A stretch of 49,510 nucleotides of DNA, taken from positions 1 through 49,510 of the forward strand of contig JACQZV010000188.1 in the NCBI GenBank assembly GCA_016213695.1. The letters are read 5' to 3'. Made by a program: the position numbers and the translations under genes. How positions within the stretch are numbered: the first letter of the stretch is position 1; every line of letters begins with the position of its first letter. Source of the DNA: Acidobacteriota bacterium (GTDB taxonomy: Bacteria > Acidobacteriota > Vicinamibacteria > Vicinamibacterales > UBA2999). Below are positions 18,052 to 26,698 of the stretch, one piece after another. The notes under the pieces were generated by a model that was given only the letters and a program-made list of their open reading frames with translations, did not search any database and had not been told where the DNA came from.

Positions 18052-18471
18052 ATGATCGCCAATCGAACGGCAGCCGTGCTCGGACTGGCCGCGGCGCTAC
18101 TCGCCGCGCCGGCGTCTCGGGCGGCGATGGTGGCGGCCCAGGCACCTTCCTCGACCGGCGGCAAGCCGGCCCAGACCGCCGTCCCGCCGACGCCGGCGGG
18201 ACGCGCAGAGACCGGCGCGCTGGTCTTCAAGAAGGTGGGCTGCTGGCAGTGCCACGCCAACGAAGCGCAGGGCGGATCCGCCGGCCCGCGCATCGGGCCG
18301 AATCCGATCCCGTTCGCGCGGTTCACGCAGTATGTCCGGAACCCGGCGGGTGACATGCCGCCCTACACCGGCAAGGTGCTCTCGAACCAGGACCTCGCGG
18401 ATATCTACGCGTTCCTGCAGGCCCGGCCGCGGCCGCCGGCGGTTGGTACCATCCCGCAGCTCGCGCCGTAG
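18052..18471 (+). CDS. exported monoheme c-type cytochrome
   Basis: 139 residues from ATG 18052; a GTG at 18043 overlapping the ThDP gene stop is an alternative. A signal peptide (residues 1-22) is followed by a Pro/Thr linker and a class I cytochrome c domain with CWQCH (about residues 64-68), an MPPY axial-Met motif and LADIYAFLQARP. It probably accepts electrons in the periplasm. The close spacing to the exported ThDP enzyme suggests it serves that enzyme. The stop TAG leads directly into heptamer array F. Confidence 0.85.
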   Translation: MIANRTAAVLGLAAALLAAPASRAAMVAAQAPSSTGGKPAQTAVPPTPAGRAETGALVFKKVGCWQCHANEAQGGSAGPRIGPNPIPFARFTQYVRNPAGDMPPYTGKVLSNQDLADIYAFLQARPRPPAVGTIPQLAP

Positions 18472-18512
18472 CAGGGCGTCGGGCTTCAGGCTTTGGGCTT
18501 CAGGTCTTGGGC
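18471..18512 (+). repeat. heptamer array F between convergent genes
   Basis: Six contiguous 7-mers starting at the last base of the cytochrome stop: GCAGGGC, GTCGGGC, TTCAGGC, TTTGGGC, TTCAGGT, CTTGGGC. The units match array A. The convergent prpF-like gene ends 16 nt further on. Confidence 0.8.
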
Positions 18513-18527
18513 TTCTGCGCCGGCGCG

Positions 18528-19700
18528 CTACGTCATCAGCGCGGCGCGAGGCACGAGCGCTTCGGGCACCCACACTTCCCCGCTCATGATGCGGCGCGCC
18601 GTCCGCGCAAACGTGGCACTGACGACGTGCGGGGCGCCGTCGGCGTCGCGCATGGTCACGCGCACGTCCATGATGCCGGCGGGGTGGGCGATGCGAATCT
18701 CGCCGGAAGCGCCGCGGCCGGCGGCGAGGCAGTCGTGCACGACCGTCCCGGGCAGCAGCGCGGCCACGCCGGTGCAGATCGCGCCGCCGCCCGCGTACGC
18801 GCGGTGCGCCGTCTGCATCGACATGTATCTCCCCTGCAGATCGTGCGTCTCCGCGGCCAGCGCCTGCCCCGTCGTCGTCTGATACGCCTGGGCCGGCGCG
18901 ACACAAGCCACCTTGGGAAGCCCGGGGCTGACGCGGGTCGCCTCGCGGCGGTCCGCCACGATACCCAGCGCCTCGGCCGCCATCGACCTGATCTCCTCGA
19001 GCTGCCGCATCACCACAGGCCGTGCCTCGATGTCGGCCGGCCACTCGGTGCCGGTCAGGCCCAGCGCCGCCGCGGTGCAGAAGACCATCGGGTTGGCGGC
19101 GTCCACGAGCGACACGCCGATGCGGGCGCCGTCCGACAGGACGAACTCGTCACGCGCGCGACCGGTCGGCAGCAGGCGCCCGGTCGTCGATCCGCCTGGC
19201 GCGAGCCACTCGAGGTCGATGCGGGCGGAGGTGCCGCCGACGCCGGGAATCGCGTAGTCGCCCTCGGTCCAGACGCGGCCGCCGCGCACCGGGACGTGCG
19301 CGTGTACGAACACGCCGGTGTTCACGCTCCGAATCCTGACGACGGTCACCGGCTCGACGGCGGGCACGAGCCCCGCGTCAATCGCAAACGGCCCGACGGC
19401 CGACGTCATGTTGCCGCAGTTGCCGCCCCAGTCGACGGTGGGGGCGCCGACGCCCACTTGCGCGAACAGCATGTGCACGTCGGCCCCTGGCGCGCGGTCC
19501 CGGCCGACGAGCAGCGCCTTGCTGGTCAGCGAGGTGCCGCCGCCGATGCCGTCGATCTGCCGGAGGTCCGGCGAGCCGAACGCGCGCAGCAGGATGGCGG
19601 CGACGGTGTCGCGCGGGTACGGCAGGCGCTCGTCGAGAAACAGCAGGCCGCGGCTCGTGCCGCCGCGGTACAGCACGCACGGGATGGAGACGTCGGGCAT
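18528..19700 (-). CDS. PrpF-family aconitate isomerase-like protein
   Basis: 390 residues with the PrpF (diaminopimelate-epimerase-like fold) pattern: an N-terminal IPCVLYRGGTSRGLLF, GIGGGTSLTSKALL, WGGNCGNMTSAVGPFAI with the catalytic Cys, and a C-terminal GEIRIAHPAGIMDV. Relatives isomerise cis/trans-aconitate or 4-oxalomesaconate. With TcuA and TRAP genes nearby it fits tri- or dicarboxylate catabolism. The gene diverges from dctP, 27 bp apart. Confidence 0.88.
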   Translation of the reverse strand: MPDVSIPCVLYRGGTSRGLLFLDERLPYPRDTVAAILLRAFGSPDLRQIDGIGGGTSLTSKALLVGRDRAPGADVHMLFAQVGVGAPTVDWGGNCGNMTSAVGPFAIDAGLVPAVEPVTVVRIRSVNTGVFVHAHVPVRGGRVWTEGDYAIPGVGGTSARIDLEWLAPGGSTTGRLLPTGRARDEFVLSDGARIGVSLVDAANPMVFCTAAALGLTGTEWPADIEARPVVMRQLEEIRSMAAEALGIVADRREATRVSPGLPKVACVAPAQAYQTTTGQALAAETHDLQGRYMSMQTAHRAYAGGGAICTGVAALLPGTVVHDCLAAGRGASGEIRIAHPAGIMDVRVTMRDADGAPHVVSATFARTARRIMSGEVWVPEALVPRAALMT

Positions 19701-19727
19701 CTAATCCTGATAGATTGTAAACCGCAC

Positions 19728-20756
19728 ATGCGCGGACGCTTCCTTCACGCCCTCGTACTGAGCGCCGTCGGCATGCTCACCGCCGCCTGCGGAGGCGGGA
19801 ACGGCGCGAGCGCCGGCGCGGCCGGCGGGCCGATCGTCGTCAAGTTCACGCACGTGGCCGCCGACTTCACGCCGAAAGGACAGGCGGCGCGGAAGTTCGC
19901 CGAGCTGCTGCAGGCGCGGTCGGGCGGCCGCATCGAGGTCCGCGTGTATCCGTCGGGCCAGCTCTTCGGCGACAAGGACGAAGTCGAGGCGCTGCAGGCG
20001 AACAACGTGCAGTTCATCGCGCCGTCGATCGGCAAGCTGATCAGCTTCGATCCGCGCTTCCAGATCGGCGACATGCCGTTCCTGTTCGCCGACAACGCCG
20101 CCGAGAACCGCTTCTGGCGGTCGGCGACGGGACGCGAGCTGCTCCGGTCGCTCGAACCGAAAGGCATTCTGGGGCTGAGCACGTGGCCGAACGGCATGCG
20201 GCAGCTGATGAACAGCCGCCGGCCGGTGCGGACGCCGGCCGATGCGCGCGGGCTCAAGATTCGCATCCCGAGCGGCGGCGTGCTCGTCGACACGCTGCAG
20301 GCGTTCGGCGCCGGTGCGTCCGTGATCCCGTTCACCGACACCTACACCGCGCTGCAGCAGGGGGTGGTCGACGGCACGATGGCCACGTTCGACAACATCG
20401 AGAATGAGAAGTACGCCGAGGTGCTCAGGTATCTGAGCGTGACCAACATGAACAGCCTCTCCTACGGCGTGCTGACCAACACGACGTTCTGGGACGGCCT
20501 GGCACCTGACCTGCGGCAGGTCGTGACCGATGCGATGACGGAGGCCACCGCGCTGGCCGAGAAGCTGTCGAGGGAGCTCGACGAACGGTCGATGGCGGCG
20601 CTCAAGGCCCGTATCGCCGTCACCGAGCTCACCCCGGCCGAGCGGCAGCAGTTCGTCGATGCCTCGCGTCCCGTCTGGGCCACCTACGAGCCGATCGTCG
20701 GCGACGATCTGTTCGCGGCCGCCCAGGCCGCCAACCAGCCAGGGCCTGTCGATTGA
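19728..20756 (+). CDS. dctP: TRAP transporter substrate-binding lipoprotein (DctP family)
   Basis: 342 residues from ATG 19728; longer in-frame sequence upstream is shadow. The lipobox LTAAC (residues 17-21) makes it a lipoprotein rather than a free periplasmic protein. The DctP fold is shown by VVKFTHVAADFTPKGQAARKF, RVYPSGQLFGDKDEVEAL, the GLKIRIPSGG region (ligand-binding Arg) and TDTYTALQQGVVDG. It captures a carboxylate for the DctQM permease encoded just downstream. Confidence 0.93.
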   Translation: MRGRFLHALVLSAVGMLTAACGGGNGASAGAAGGPIVVKFTHVAADFTPKGQAARKFAELLQARSGGRIEVRVYPSGQLFGDKDEVEALQANNVQFIAPSIGKLISFDPRFQIGDMPFLFADNAAENRFWRSATGRELLRSLEPKGILGLSTWPNGMRQLMNSRRPVRTPADARGLKIRIPSGGVLVDTLQAFGAGASVIPFTDTYTALQQGVVDGTMATFDNIENEKYAEVLRYLSVTNMNSLSYGVLTNTTFWDGLAPDLRQVVTDAMTEATALAEKLSRELDERSMAALKARIAVTELTPAERQQFVDASRPVWATYEPIVGDDLFAAAQAANQPGPVD

Positions 20757-20817
20757 TGCCGGGAACCACGAACGGGTCCGGCTGCCTGCCGTGTCTGCCT
20801 GGCGCGCGTCGCGCGCA

Positions 20818-21354
20818 ATGATGCAGGAGGATCGCCGCGGACCGTGGACGGCCCGCTATGCGGCGTTCGAGGACATCGCCTCCGGTCTCTGCCTGGCGGC
20901 CGGCATGACGCTCATCCTGTACGGCGTCGTCATGCGGTACGTCTTTTCGACGCCGCTCTACTGGGTGGACGAGATCTCGACGTATCTCACGGTGTGGGGC
21001 GCGCTGCTCGGCTGGAGCGTGGCGGAGCGCGACCGCCGCCACATCCGCGTCACGCTGCTCTTCGACCGGCTGCCGCCGCCGGTCCGGCGCGCGACGGCGC
21101 TCGTGGCGAGTCTCGTGAGCGCGGGCTTCTGCTTCTTCCTGGCGTACATGGCGTGGGTGCTCGAAACGCGGTACGTGACGTCGGGCCAGCGCACGCTCAA
21201 CACGCAGTCGCCCCTCTGGATCGTCTATTCGGTGGTGCCGCTCGCGGCGCTGATGCTGGGCGGCCGCTATGCGGCCGAGAGCCTCGACCTGCTGCGCGGC
21301 GGCGCCACGCAGGATCCGGACGCGCCGGCGCCCGACGCGGCGGTCTCGTCATGA
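20818..21354 (+). CDS. dctQ: TRAP transporter small permease (DctQ)
   Basis: About 178 residues from ATG 20818; an adjacent ATG at 20821 and an upstream GTG at 20791 are alternatives. Four hydrophobic helices are visible, with the DctQ signature YWVDEISTYLTVWGALLGWS between helices 1 and 2 and an RDRRHIRV loop. It is the small membrane subunit of the Na+/H+-driven TRAP importer. Its stop overlaps the dctM start (ATGA). Confidence 0.9.
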   Translation: MMQEDRRGPWTARYAAFEDIASGLCLAAGMTLILYGVVMRYVFSTPLYWVDEISTYLTVWGALLGWSVAERDRRHIRVTLLFDRLPPPVRRATALVASLVSAGFCFFLAYMAWVLETRYVTSGQRTLNTQSPLWIVYSVVPLAALMLGGRYAAESLDLLRGGATQDPDAPAPDAAVSS

Positions 21355-22628
21355 CGCTGCTCGCCCTCTTCGCGCTGTTCGTCGTGCTGCTGCTGCTCGG
21401 CGTGCCGATCGCGATTGCGCTCGCGCTGGCGAGCGTGGGCCTGCTCGCGGCCACCACCGATTTCACGCTGTACATGATTTCGCAGCGGATGTTCTCGGCG
21501 CTGGATTCGTCGGCGCTCGTGGCGATTCCCGGCTTCGTCATCGCCGGCGCCATCATGGCGCACGGCGGCATTTCGTCGCGGCTCGTGACCGCGCTGCGCG
21601 CGTGGGTCGGGCACCTGCCCGGCGGGCTCGCGATCGTCACCGTGGCGTCGTGCACGATCTTCGCGGCGATGTCGGGGTCGAGCCCGGCGACGGCGGCTGC
21701 GGTCGGCGGCACGCTGATTCCCGCGATGGTAGCCAACGGCTACGACAAGCGGTACGCCATGGGGGTCGTCGCGGCGTCGGGGACGCTCGGCATCCTGAGT
21801 CCCCCGAGCATCACCTTCGTGCTGATCGGCATCACGGCCAACGAGTCGATCGGCCGCCTCTTCATCGCGGGCGTGCTGCCCGGCCTGTTCATGGCCGGCG
21901 TGCTGGCGGCCGTCGCGATTGTGATCGCCCGCATGAAGGGCTACCGCAGCGACACCCGCACCGGCACGCGCGAGCGCTGGCGGGCGACGCGGCAGGCGCT
22001 GCCGGGGCTGCTGCTGCCGGTGATCGTGCTCGGCACGATCTACGGCGGCATCGCGACGCCGACCGAGGCGGCGATCCTGTCGGTGTTCTACGCGCTGGCA
22101 ATCGCCCTGTTCGTCTACCGGGAGCTCACGTGGCGCACGCTGCGGGAGATCATGCGCGACGCGGCCGGCGTCACGTCGATGATCTTCCTCATCATCCCCG
22201 CCGCCATGACGTTCGCGATGTACCTGACGAGCGAGCAGGTGCCGCAGCGGATTGCGCAGTGGGTGGTCGATCAGCAGCTGGGCGTCGCCGGATTCTGGAT
22301 CGTCGCCATGGCAATGTTTTTCATCATGGGCACCTTCCTCGACGCGGTGGCGATCGTGCTCATCACCATCCCCATCCTCGTGCCGATCGTGCGGGCGCTC
22401 GACATCAACATGGTCCACTTCGCGGTCGCCACCGTCGTCAACATGGAGCTGGCGATGATCACGCCGCCGGTGGGCCTCAATCTGTTCGTCGTGTCGGGCG
22501 TCTCGCACGCCCCGCTCGGCGACGCGGTGCGTGGCGTGGCGCCGTTTCTCGTCGCGATGATCGTCGGCCTGATCGTCATCGTCCTGTTCCCCGCGCTCAG
22601 CCTGACGCTCACCAGTTCAATCCGCTGA
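21351..22628 (+). CDS. dctM: TRAP transporter large permease (DctM)
   Basis: 425 residues from ATG 21351, in a 4-bp overlap with dctQ. About 12 hydrophobic helices carry family motifs: PGFVIAGAIMAHGG, SGSSPATAAAVGGTLIPAM, SGTLGILSPPS, GIATPTEAAILSVFYAL and MITPPVGLNLFVVS. This is the translocation subunit of the TRAP importer. Its last 20 bp overlap the convergent metallophosphoesterase gene. Confidence 0.95.
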   Translation: MTLLALFALFVVLLLLGVPIAIALALASVGLLAATTDFTLYMISQRMFSALDSSALVAIPGFVIAGAIMAHGGISSRLVTALRAWVGHLPGGLAIVTVASCTIFAAMSGSSPATAAAVGGTLIPAMVANGYDKRYAMGVVAASGTLGILSPPSITFVLIGITANESIGRLFIAGVLPGLFMAGVLAAVAIVIARMKGYRSDTRTGTRERWRATRQALPGLLLPVIVLGTIYGGIATPTEAAILSVFYALAIALFVYRELTWRTLREIMRDAAGVTSMIFLIIPAAMTFAMYLTSEQVPQRIAQWVVDQQLGVAGFWIVAMAMFFIMGTFLDAVAIVLITIPILVPIVRALDINMVHFAVATVVNMELAMITPPVGLNLFVVSGVSHAPLGDAVRGVAPFLVAMIVGLIVIVLFPALSLTLTSSIR

Positions 22629-23553
22629 CGCCCGGCCGCACGGGCGGCTCGTGGCACAGCCCCGCGCCGACGTCGGCGGGCGCGCCCGTCTCGGACAGAA
22701 ACCGCCAGGTATAGCTGCCGGGCCGCAGCACAAGCTCCAGCACGCCATAGACGCTCCAGACGACATCGCTGTTCGCGTGCGCGCGGCCGGCCGCGGCCAG
22801 CGCCGCGCCCCCGGTACCGACGATGAACTGGCGGAGGCCGCGCTGCGGATCGGGACGGCCGTCGGGGTCCTGGGGCAGGAAGCGCTCGTACAGGTGATCG
22901 TGGGCGGAAATCACGACCTCGGCGTCGAACTCGTAGAGCGCGCGCCACACCGGCTGCGCGGCGAGGTGGTCGCCGTGCGGTCCCGAGGTGAAGCGCGGAT
23001 GGTGCCAGTAGGCCAGGGCGCACGTGGACGGGTTCGCCGCCAGCTCCTGCCGCAACCACTGCACCTGTGCCGACCCGGCGTCCATCGGCACGTTGCTGTT
23101 GAGCGAATAGATCTGCCATTCGCCGAGCCGGTAGCGGTAGTACCCGAGACTGCCCGGGCCGGCGCTGGCGCCGAAGTACGTGAAGTACGGCAAGGCCCCG
23201 GGCTGCTCGTAGTCATGGTTGCCCGGCGAGGGCCGGGTGCGCGCCTTGTGCCGGCCCCACGCCGGATCGTAGCAGTCGCGAAAGTCGCTTGCGCTCCCCG
23301 AGGGGTACGCATGGTCGCCCACGGTGATGACCGTGCCGGGCAGCCCGTCCAGGAGCCGCGCGGTCGCCTGCGGCGCCGCAGACCCGCACTGCCCGATGTC
23401 GCCCGCGGCCAGCAGGACGGCGGTCTGCCCCGCCGACCCCGGCCAGGCCGGCGTCGGCGACGTGAAACTGTCGCCGCCGCAGGCGGCCACCCGCGTGAGG
23501 GCGAGGAGCGCGATGACCCGCAGCACCGGATGCGGCAGCCGCCAGCACGCCAC
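22609..23553 (-). CDS. metallophosphoesterase lipoprotein
   Basis: 314 residues. The N-terminus is lipoprotein-like (a hydrophobic stretch ending TRVAACGG). The calcineurin/purple-acid-phosphatase-type fold is shown by AAGDIGQCG, TVGDHAYPSG, GNHDYE, YWHHPRF and SAHDHLYER, giving the two-metal Asp/Asn/His set. It hydrolyses phosphoesters in the envelope. It is the last gene of the VTC-DUF4956-porin-CotH operon, 3 bp after the CotH gene, which makes a phosphate-related role for the operon likely. Confidence 0.9.
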   Translation of the reverse strand: MACWRLPHPVLRVIALLALTRVAACGGDSFTSPTPAWPGSAGQTAVLLAAGDIGQCGSAAPQATARLLDGLPGTVITVGDHAYPSGSASDFRDCYDPAWGRHKARTRPSPGNHDYEQPGALPYFTYFGASAGPGSLGYYRYRLGEWQIYSLNSNVPMDAGSAQVQWLRQELAANPSTCALAYWHHPRFTSGPHGDHLAAQPVWRALYEFDAEVVISAHDHLYERFLPQDPDGRPDPQRGLRQFIVGTGGAALAAAGRAHANSDVVWSVYGVLELVLRPGSYTWRFLSETGAPADVGAGLCHEPPVRPGVSGLNW

Positions 23554-23556
23554 GGC

Positions 23557-24777
23557 TCAGTGCTTCGCGCGCTCCCGCGCGACCTCCTGGATCACGAACG
23601 CCGGCCGCTCTCGCGCGAACTGCCGCAGGTATGCCACGGCCGCCTGCCGCGTCTGGTCGCCACCGGGCATGTGGACATCCTCGCGGGCGGCCGCGTCGAT
23701 GACCGCCGATACACGGACGATTTCGCTCTCGAGCCAGTTGCCCGCGGCGGCCAGCCGCGCGCACCGCTCGAGCGCGTCGAGGTACGCGGCGCGAAGGTCG
23801 CTGAAGGCGAGCGCGCGGCTGAGCAGGGCGTTCTCCTCGACGCGAAGGACGATTGACGAGTCGATCGCCGTGAAGGTGTGGTCCTTGTCCCAGACGATGA
23901 GACGATGTGTCTCGGCGCCGGGCCCGCGGTACAGATAGAAGTTCGCCATGCCGGCGTAGCCGAGCACGCCGTCCGCCTCCGAGAGACACGTCTCGATGGC
24001 GACGTGCGTGACGAGCTGGACGAGGTCGATGTACCGGCCCACCCGCTCCCGCCACACGGTGTCGGCCGGCTGGTTCACCTCGTGGAAGAGCGCGCGAATC
24101 GGTGCGTACAGGATCGCGTCGGCCTCGCGCTCGTGAGTCCGGGGCTCGAAGACGGTCCGGTACGCCGGCTCGTCGCCGAGGTCCTCTCCGCGGTACGGCC
24201 GAAGGAAATGACGCTCGAACAGGTAGCCGGACGTCTCGCCGAACGCGCGCGCGAGAAAACCGCCGTCAACGGCCTCGACGACGGCATAGAGGCCTTCGTA
24301 CCGGTCGTTGATATAGACGCGCGCGAATGACTCGCGCGGCGCCGGCTGTCCCAGGCGTGCGAAGACGGCCATGCTGACGCGCTCGCGCACGAGAGCCGGG
24401 TCGGTCACCAGGTTGTCGAGCACGAGCGACGCGACACCCAGGAACCGCTGGCCGGCGGCGTAGCGATTGAAATCGATCCGCAGGCCGAGCTTCGTGGCAC
24501 TGCGGCTGGCGAGCCCGCGCGACCGGACACCGGCATTGCGGACGCGTTCGCCGCGCCACTGGACATCGGCCGGCACATACACATTCTCGAGGTATCGCTC
24601 GCGGAGCTCCCGCAGATCGCGCTCGTTGATGGACAGGCGCACCTCGTGCACGGTCCGATCGTCGAACAGCTCGTCGAGCGCCTGCGCCGTGGCGACCCCG
24701 CCGCCGCAGACAGCGGCGCCCCAGACGATGACGGCCAGGCCCAGCCGGACGGCACGGCACAAGGCGACGATTCGCAT
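23557..24777 (-). CDS. exported CotH-family protein kinase-like
   Basis: 406 residues from ATG 24777, overlapping the upstream porin stop (ATGA). A signal peptide (residues 1-32) is followed by a CotH core: VRNAGVRSRGLASRS, a Lys in KLGLRIDFNRY, LVLDNLVTDPALVRERV, YINDRYEGLYAVVEAVDGGF, and the metal-binding IVWDKDHTF. CotH proteins are atypical secreted kinases, first studied as spore-coat kinases. Here it follows VTC and DUF4956 genes, a grouping found in other bacteria. The substrate is unknown. Confidence 0.88.
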   Translation of the reverse strand: MRIVALCRAVRLGLAVIVWGAAVCGGGVATAQALDELFDDRTVHEVRLSINERDLRELRERYLENVYVPADVQWRGERVRNAGVRSRGLASRSATKLGLRIDFNRYAAGQRFLGVASLVLDNLVTDPALVRERVSMAVFARLGQPAPRESFARVYINDRYEGLYAVVEAVDGGFLARAFGETSGYLFERHFLRPYRGEDLGDEPAYRTVFEPRTHEREADAILYAPIRALFHEVNQPADTVWRERVGRYIDLVQLVTHVAIETCLSEADGVLGYAGMANFYLYRGPGAETHRLIVWDKDHTFTAIDSSIVLRVEENALLSRALAFSDLRAAYLDALERCARLAAAGNWLESEIVRVSAVIDAAAREDVHMPGGDQTRQAAVAYLRQFARERPAFVIQEVARERAKH

Positions 24778-26042
24778 CAGATGGCCACCCGCAGGCGAAC
24801 CAGCCGGCTCCACACCCGCAGGCGCGGCGCCGCGGCAGCCGCTGGGCCGCCGATGTCCTCGCAGATCACGTCGCCTTCGACGGCCACCCATCGATTCAGG
24901 TGCCAGGTCGCGCCAAGGGTTGTCGCGGTCTCGCCGCCGCCGGGCACCGATTCGGCGCGCGGGCTGGCCGACAGCGAGCCGGTGCGCGAGAGGGAGCCGA
25001 GGACCAGGCGCTCCCGCCGCGCCGCCACCTGAAGGGATCCGAACCCGCCCTGCAACAGCGGCCGGGCCGGTCGCGCCGCGCCCGCCGCGCCTGCCGCGCC
25101 GGCCACGACCCACGTGCCGCTCACGTACCAGCCGCGCGCGACCAGCGGCTGCAGGTCGGACCCCGTCGAGCCCTGCCCGCGGCGGTCGTCGCTGACACGG
25201 ATGAACTCGGCGGCCACCGCAAACGGGCCCGGGCGCCAGCGCACCTGGACGCCGTGGCGCCGCCGGCTCCCCTCCACCCACACATCGGGATCGAAGAACG
25301 ACACGCCGAGCACGCTTCGGCCGCGCACGGCCGGGAACCCCTCCGGGAGCGAGCTGCGAGCCACGGCTGCGCCCACCTGCAGATCGGCCAGCGTCGAAGT
25401 CGAGCGGCGGAACGGTTCAACCGTGACGCGCCCCGCGACCGTTCGCCCGCCGGACACCCGGCTGCCGTGCCTCGGGCGGGCGTTGTCGCCGTCGTGCGCG
25501 AACATCCCGATTTCGTAGCCGAGCGTCCGGCCGGCCACGCGGCCGTGCAGCATCGTCCCGCGGTCGCGGCCGGGCGCAAGCCTGTCGGACACGATCGATC
25601 GATAGATGAAGGCCAGGTCCCCGGCGCCGGTCGTCTCCTCGAGTCCGAACGGAAGCTTGAACTGGCCGGCCTGGATCTGCGCGCCACGGACGGGGCGGTA
25701 GTTGACGTAGACGTCGCGCCAGGGGACGGCGTGTTCGATCTCGCGCTCGATCTGAAATTCCACGGTGCGGCCGATGTCGCCGGCAATGCCGACCCGGCGC
25801 CGGCCGACGTCGAAGCTGTCGCCGTCGGCGCGCGCGACGGCGGCGCGCGAGGCGTGGCTGTCGCCCTGAAGGCGCGCCCGGACTTCCACGCGGACTCTGC
25901 CGGCCCATTCGATTTCCGGGTGGTCGTCCCACCGGACGCGCCACCCGAGGTCGCGCGGCGCCGCTGCCGCGGCCGGCGCGTCCTGCGCCGCCGCCGGCAT
26001 CGCCGCGAGCAGCACGACCACCGCCGCTCGAACGCCCGTCAT
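24777..26042 (-). CDS. phosphate-selective porin O/P-like outer-membrane protein
   Basis: 421 residues from ATG 26042, which overlaps the DUF4956 stop (ATGA). A signal peptide (MTGVRAAVVVLLAAMPAAAQ) is followed by a 16-strand-type barrel sequence. OprO/P-like marks include VEFQIEREIEH, RDVYVNYRPVRGAQIQAGQF, KLPFGLEETTG and a terminal beta strand. Loops are Ala/Gly/Arg-rich. OprP and OprO take up phosphate and pyrophosphate. Its place between DUF4956 and CotH supports a phosphate-linked role, but ion specificity is inferred. Confidence 0.78.
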   Translation of the reverse strand: MTGVRAAVVVLLAAMPAAAQDAPAAAAAPRDLGWRVRWDDHPEIEWAGRVRVEVRARLQGDSHASRAAVARADGDSFDVGRRRVGIAGDIGRTVEFQIEREIEHAVPWRDVYVNYRPVRGAQIQAGQFKLPFGLEETTGAGDLAFIYRSIVSDRLAPGRDRGTMLHGRVAGRTLGYEIGMFAHDGDNARPRHGSRVSGGRTVAGRVTVEPFRRSTSTLADLQVGAAVARSSLPEGFPAVRGRSVLGVSFFDPDVWVEGSRRRHGVQVRWRPGPFAVAAEFIRVSDDRRGQGSTGSDLQPLVARGWYVSGTWVVAGAAGAAGAARPARPLLQGGFGSLQVAARRERLVLGSLSRTGSLSASPRAESVPGGGETATTLGATWHLNRWVAVEGDVICEDIGGPAAAAAPRLRVWSRLVRLRVAI

Positions 26043-26698
26043 GGTTCGAGCCCCTTCTTCGACGTTTCCCACGCTACCGACGTGATTGCATTCGCCCCGC
26101 CGTCGAGAAGCTGGGCGCTGACCGCATCGATCGACGTCTCACGCGTCAGGACGGCCCGGTAGCGCACCGACGCCTGCCGGCCCTGTGAGAATTCAACGGG
26201 CTCCGCTTCGATCCGGTGCGCCGCGAACACCTGAGAGACGAGCGCCGACGGAAACCGGCGGCCCTCCGCCACGAGCGCGATCTTCATCGCCCGCGGCGAC
26301 GGCGTCTGACAGCGAGGCAGGAGCAGCAGACAGACGCAGACGAACAGCGTGCCGGCCGCCGCCACCGGCGCCAGGCCCAGGCCCGCCGCCATGCCAAGCG
26401 CCATCAACAGGAAGAGCACGGTAATGTCCCGCGGGTCCTCAATCGGGGTGCGGAAGCGCACGATGGCAGCCGCGCCGGCGATGCCGAACGCGCGGGGCAT
26501 CGAGTCGCCGACGATGAGCATCATGAGCGCGCCGGCCAGGCACAGCAGCACGTGCGCCTGTTCCATCGACCGCGTGAGAGGACGGCCGTGCCGCGTCCGG
26601 CGTTGAATGGCGACGACCACGACGCCGATGCAGGCGGCGCCCAGCAGCCTCGCGGCTTCGGCCAGTCCCGGCACCTGCGACAGCGCGGCGTCGCTCAT
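26039..26698 (-). CDS. DUF4956 membrane protein
   Basis: 219 residues from ATG 26698, with an ATGA overlap with the VTC gene; the longer open frame upstream lies inside that gene. Hydrophobic helices lie around residues 12-30, 47-65, 68-85 and 92-125, with the DUF4956 hallmark AIVRFRTPIEDPRDITVLFL between them. The soluble C-terminal domain (about residues 135-219) has a beta-alpha pattern. DUF4956 genes commonly neighbour VTC and CotH genes; the molecular role is unknown. Confidence 0.85.
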   Translation of the reverse strand: MSDAALSQVPGLAEAARLLGAACIGVVVVAIQRRTRHGRPLTRSMEQAHVLLCLAGALMMLIVGDSMPRAFGIAGAAAIVRFRTPIEDPRDITVLFLLMALGMAAGLGLAPVAAAGTLFVCVCLLLLPRCQTPSPRAMKIALVAEGRRFPSALVSQVFAAHRIEAEPVEFSQGRQASVRYRAVLTRETSIDAVSAQLLDGGANAITSVAWETSKKGLEP

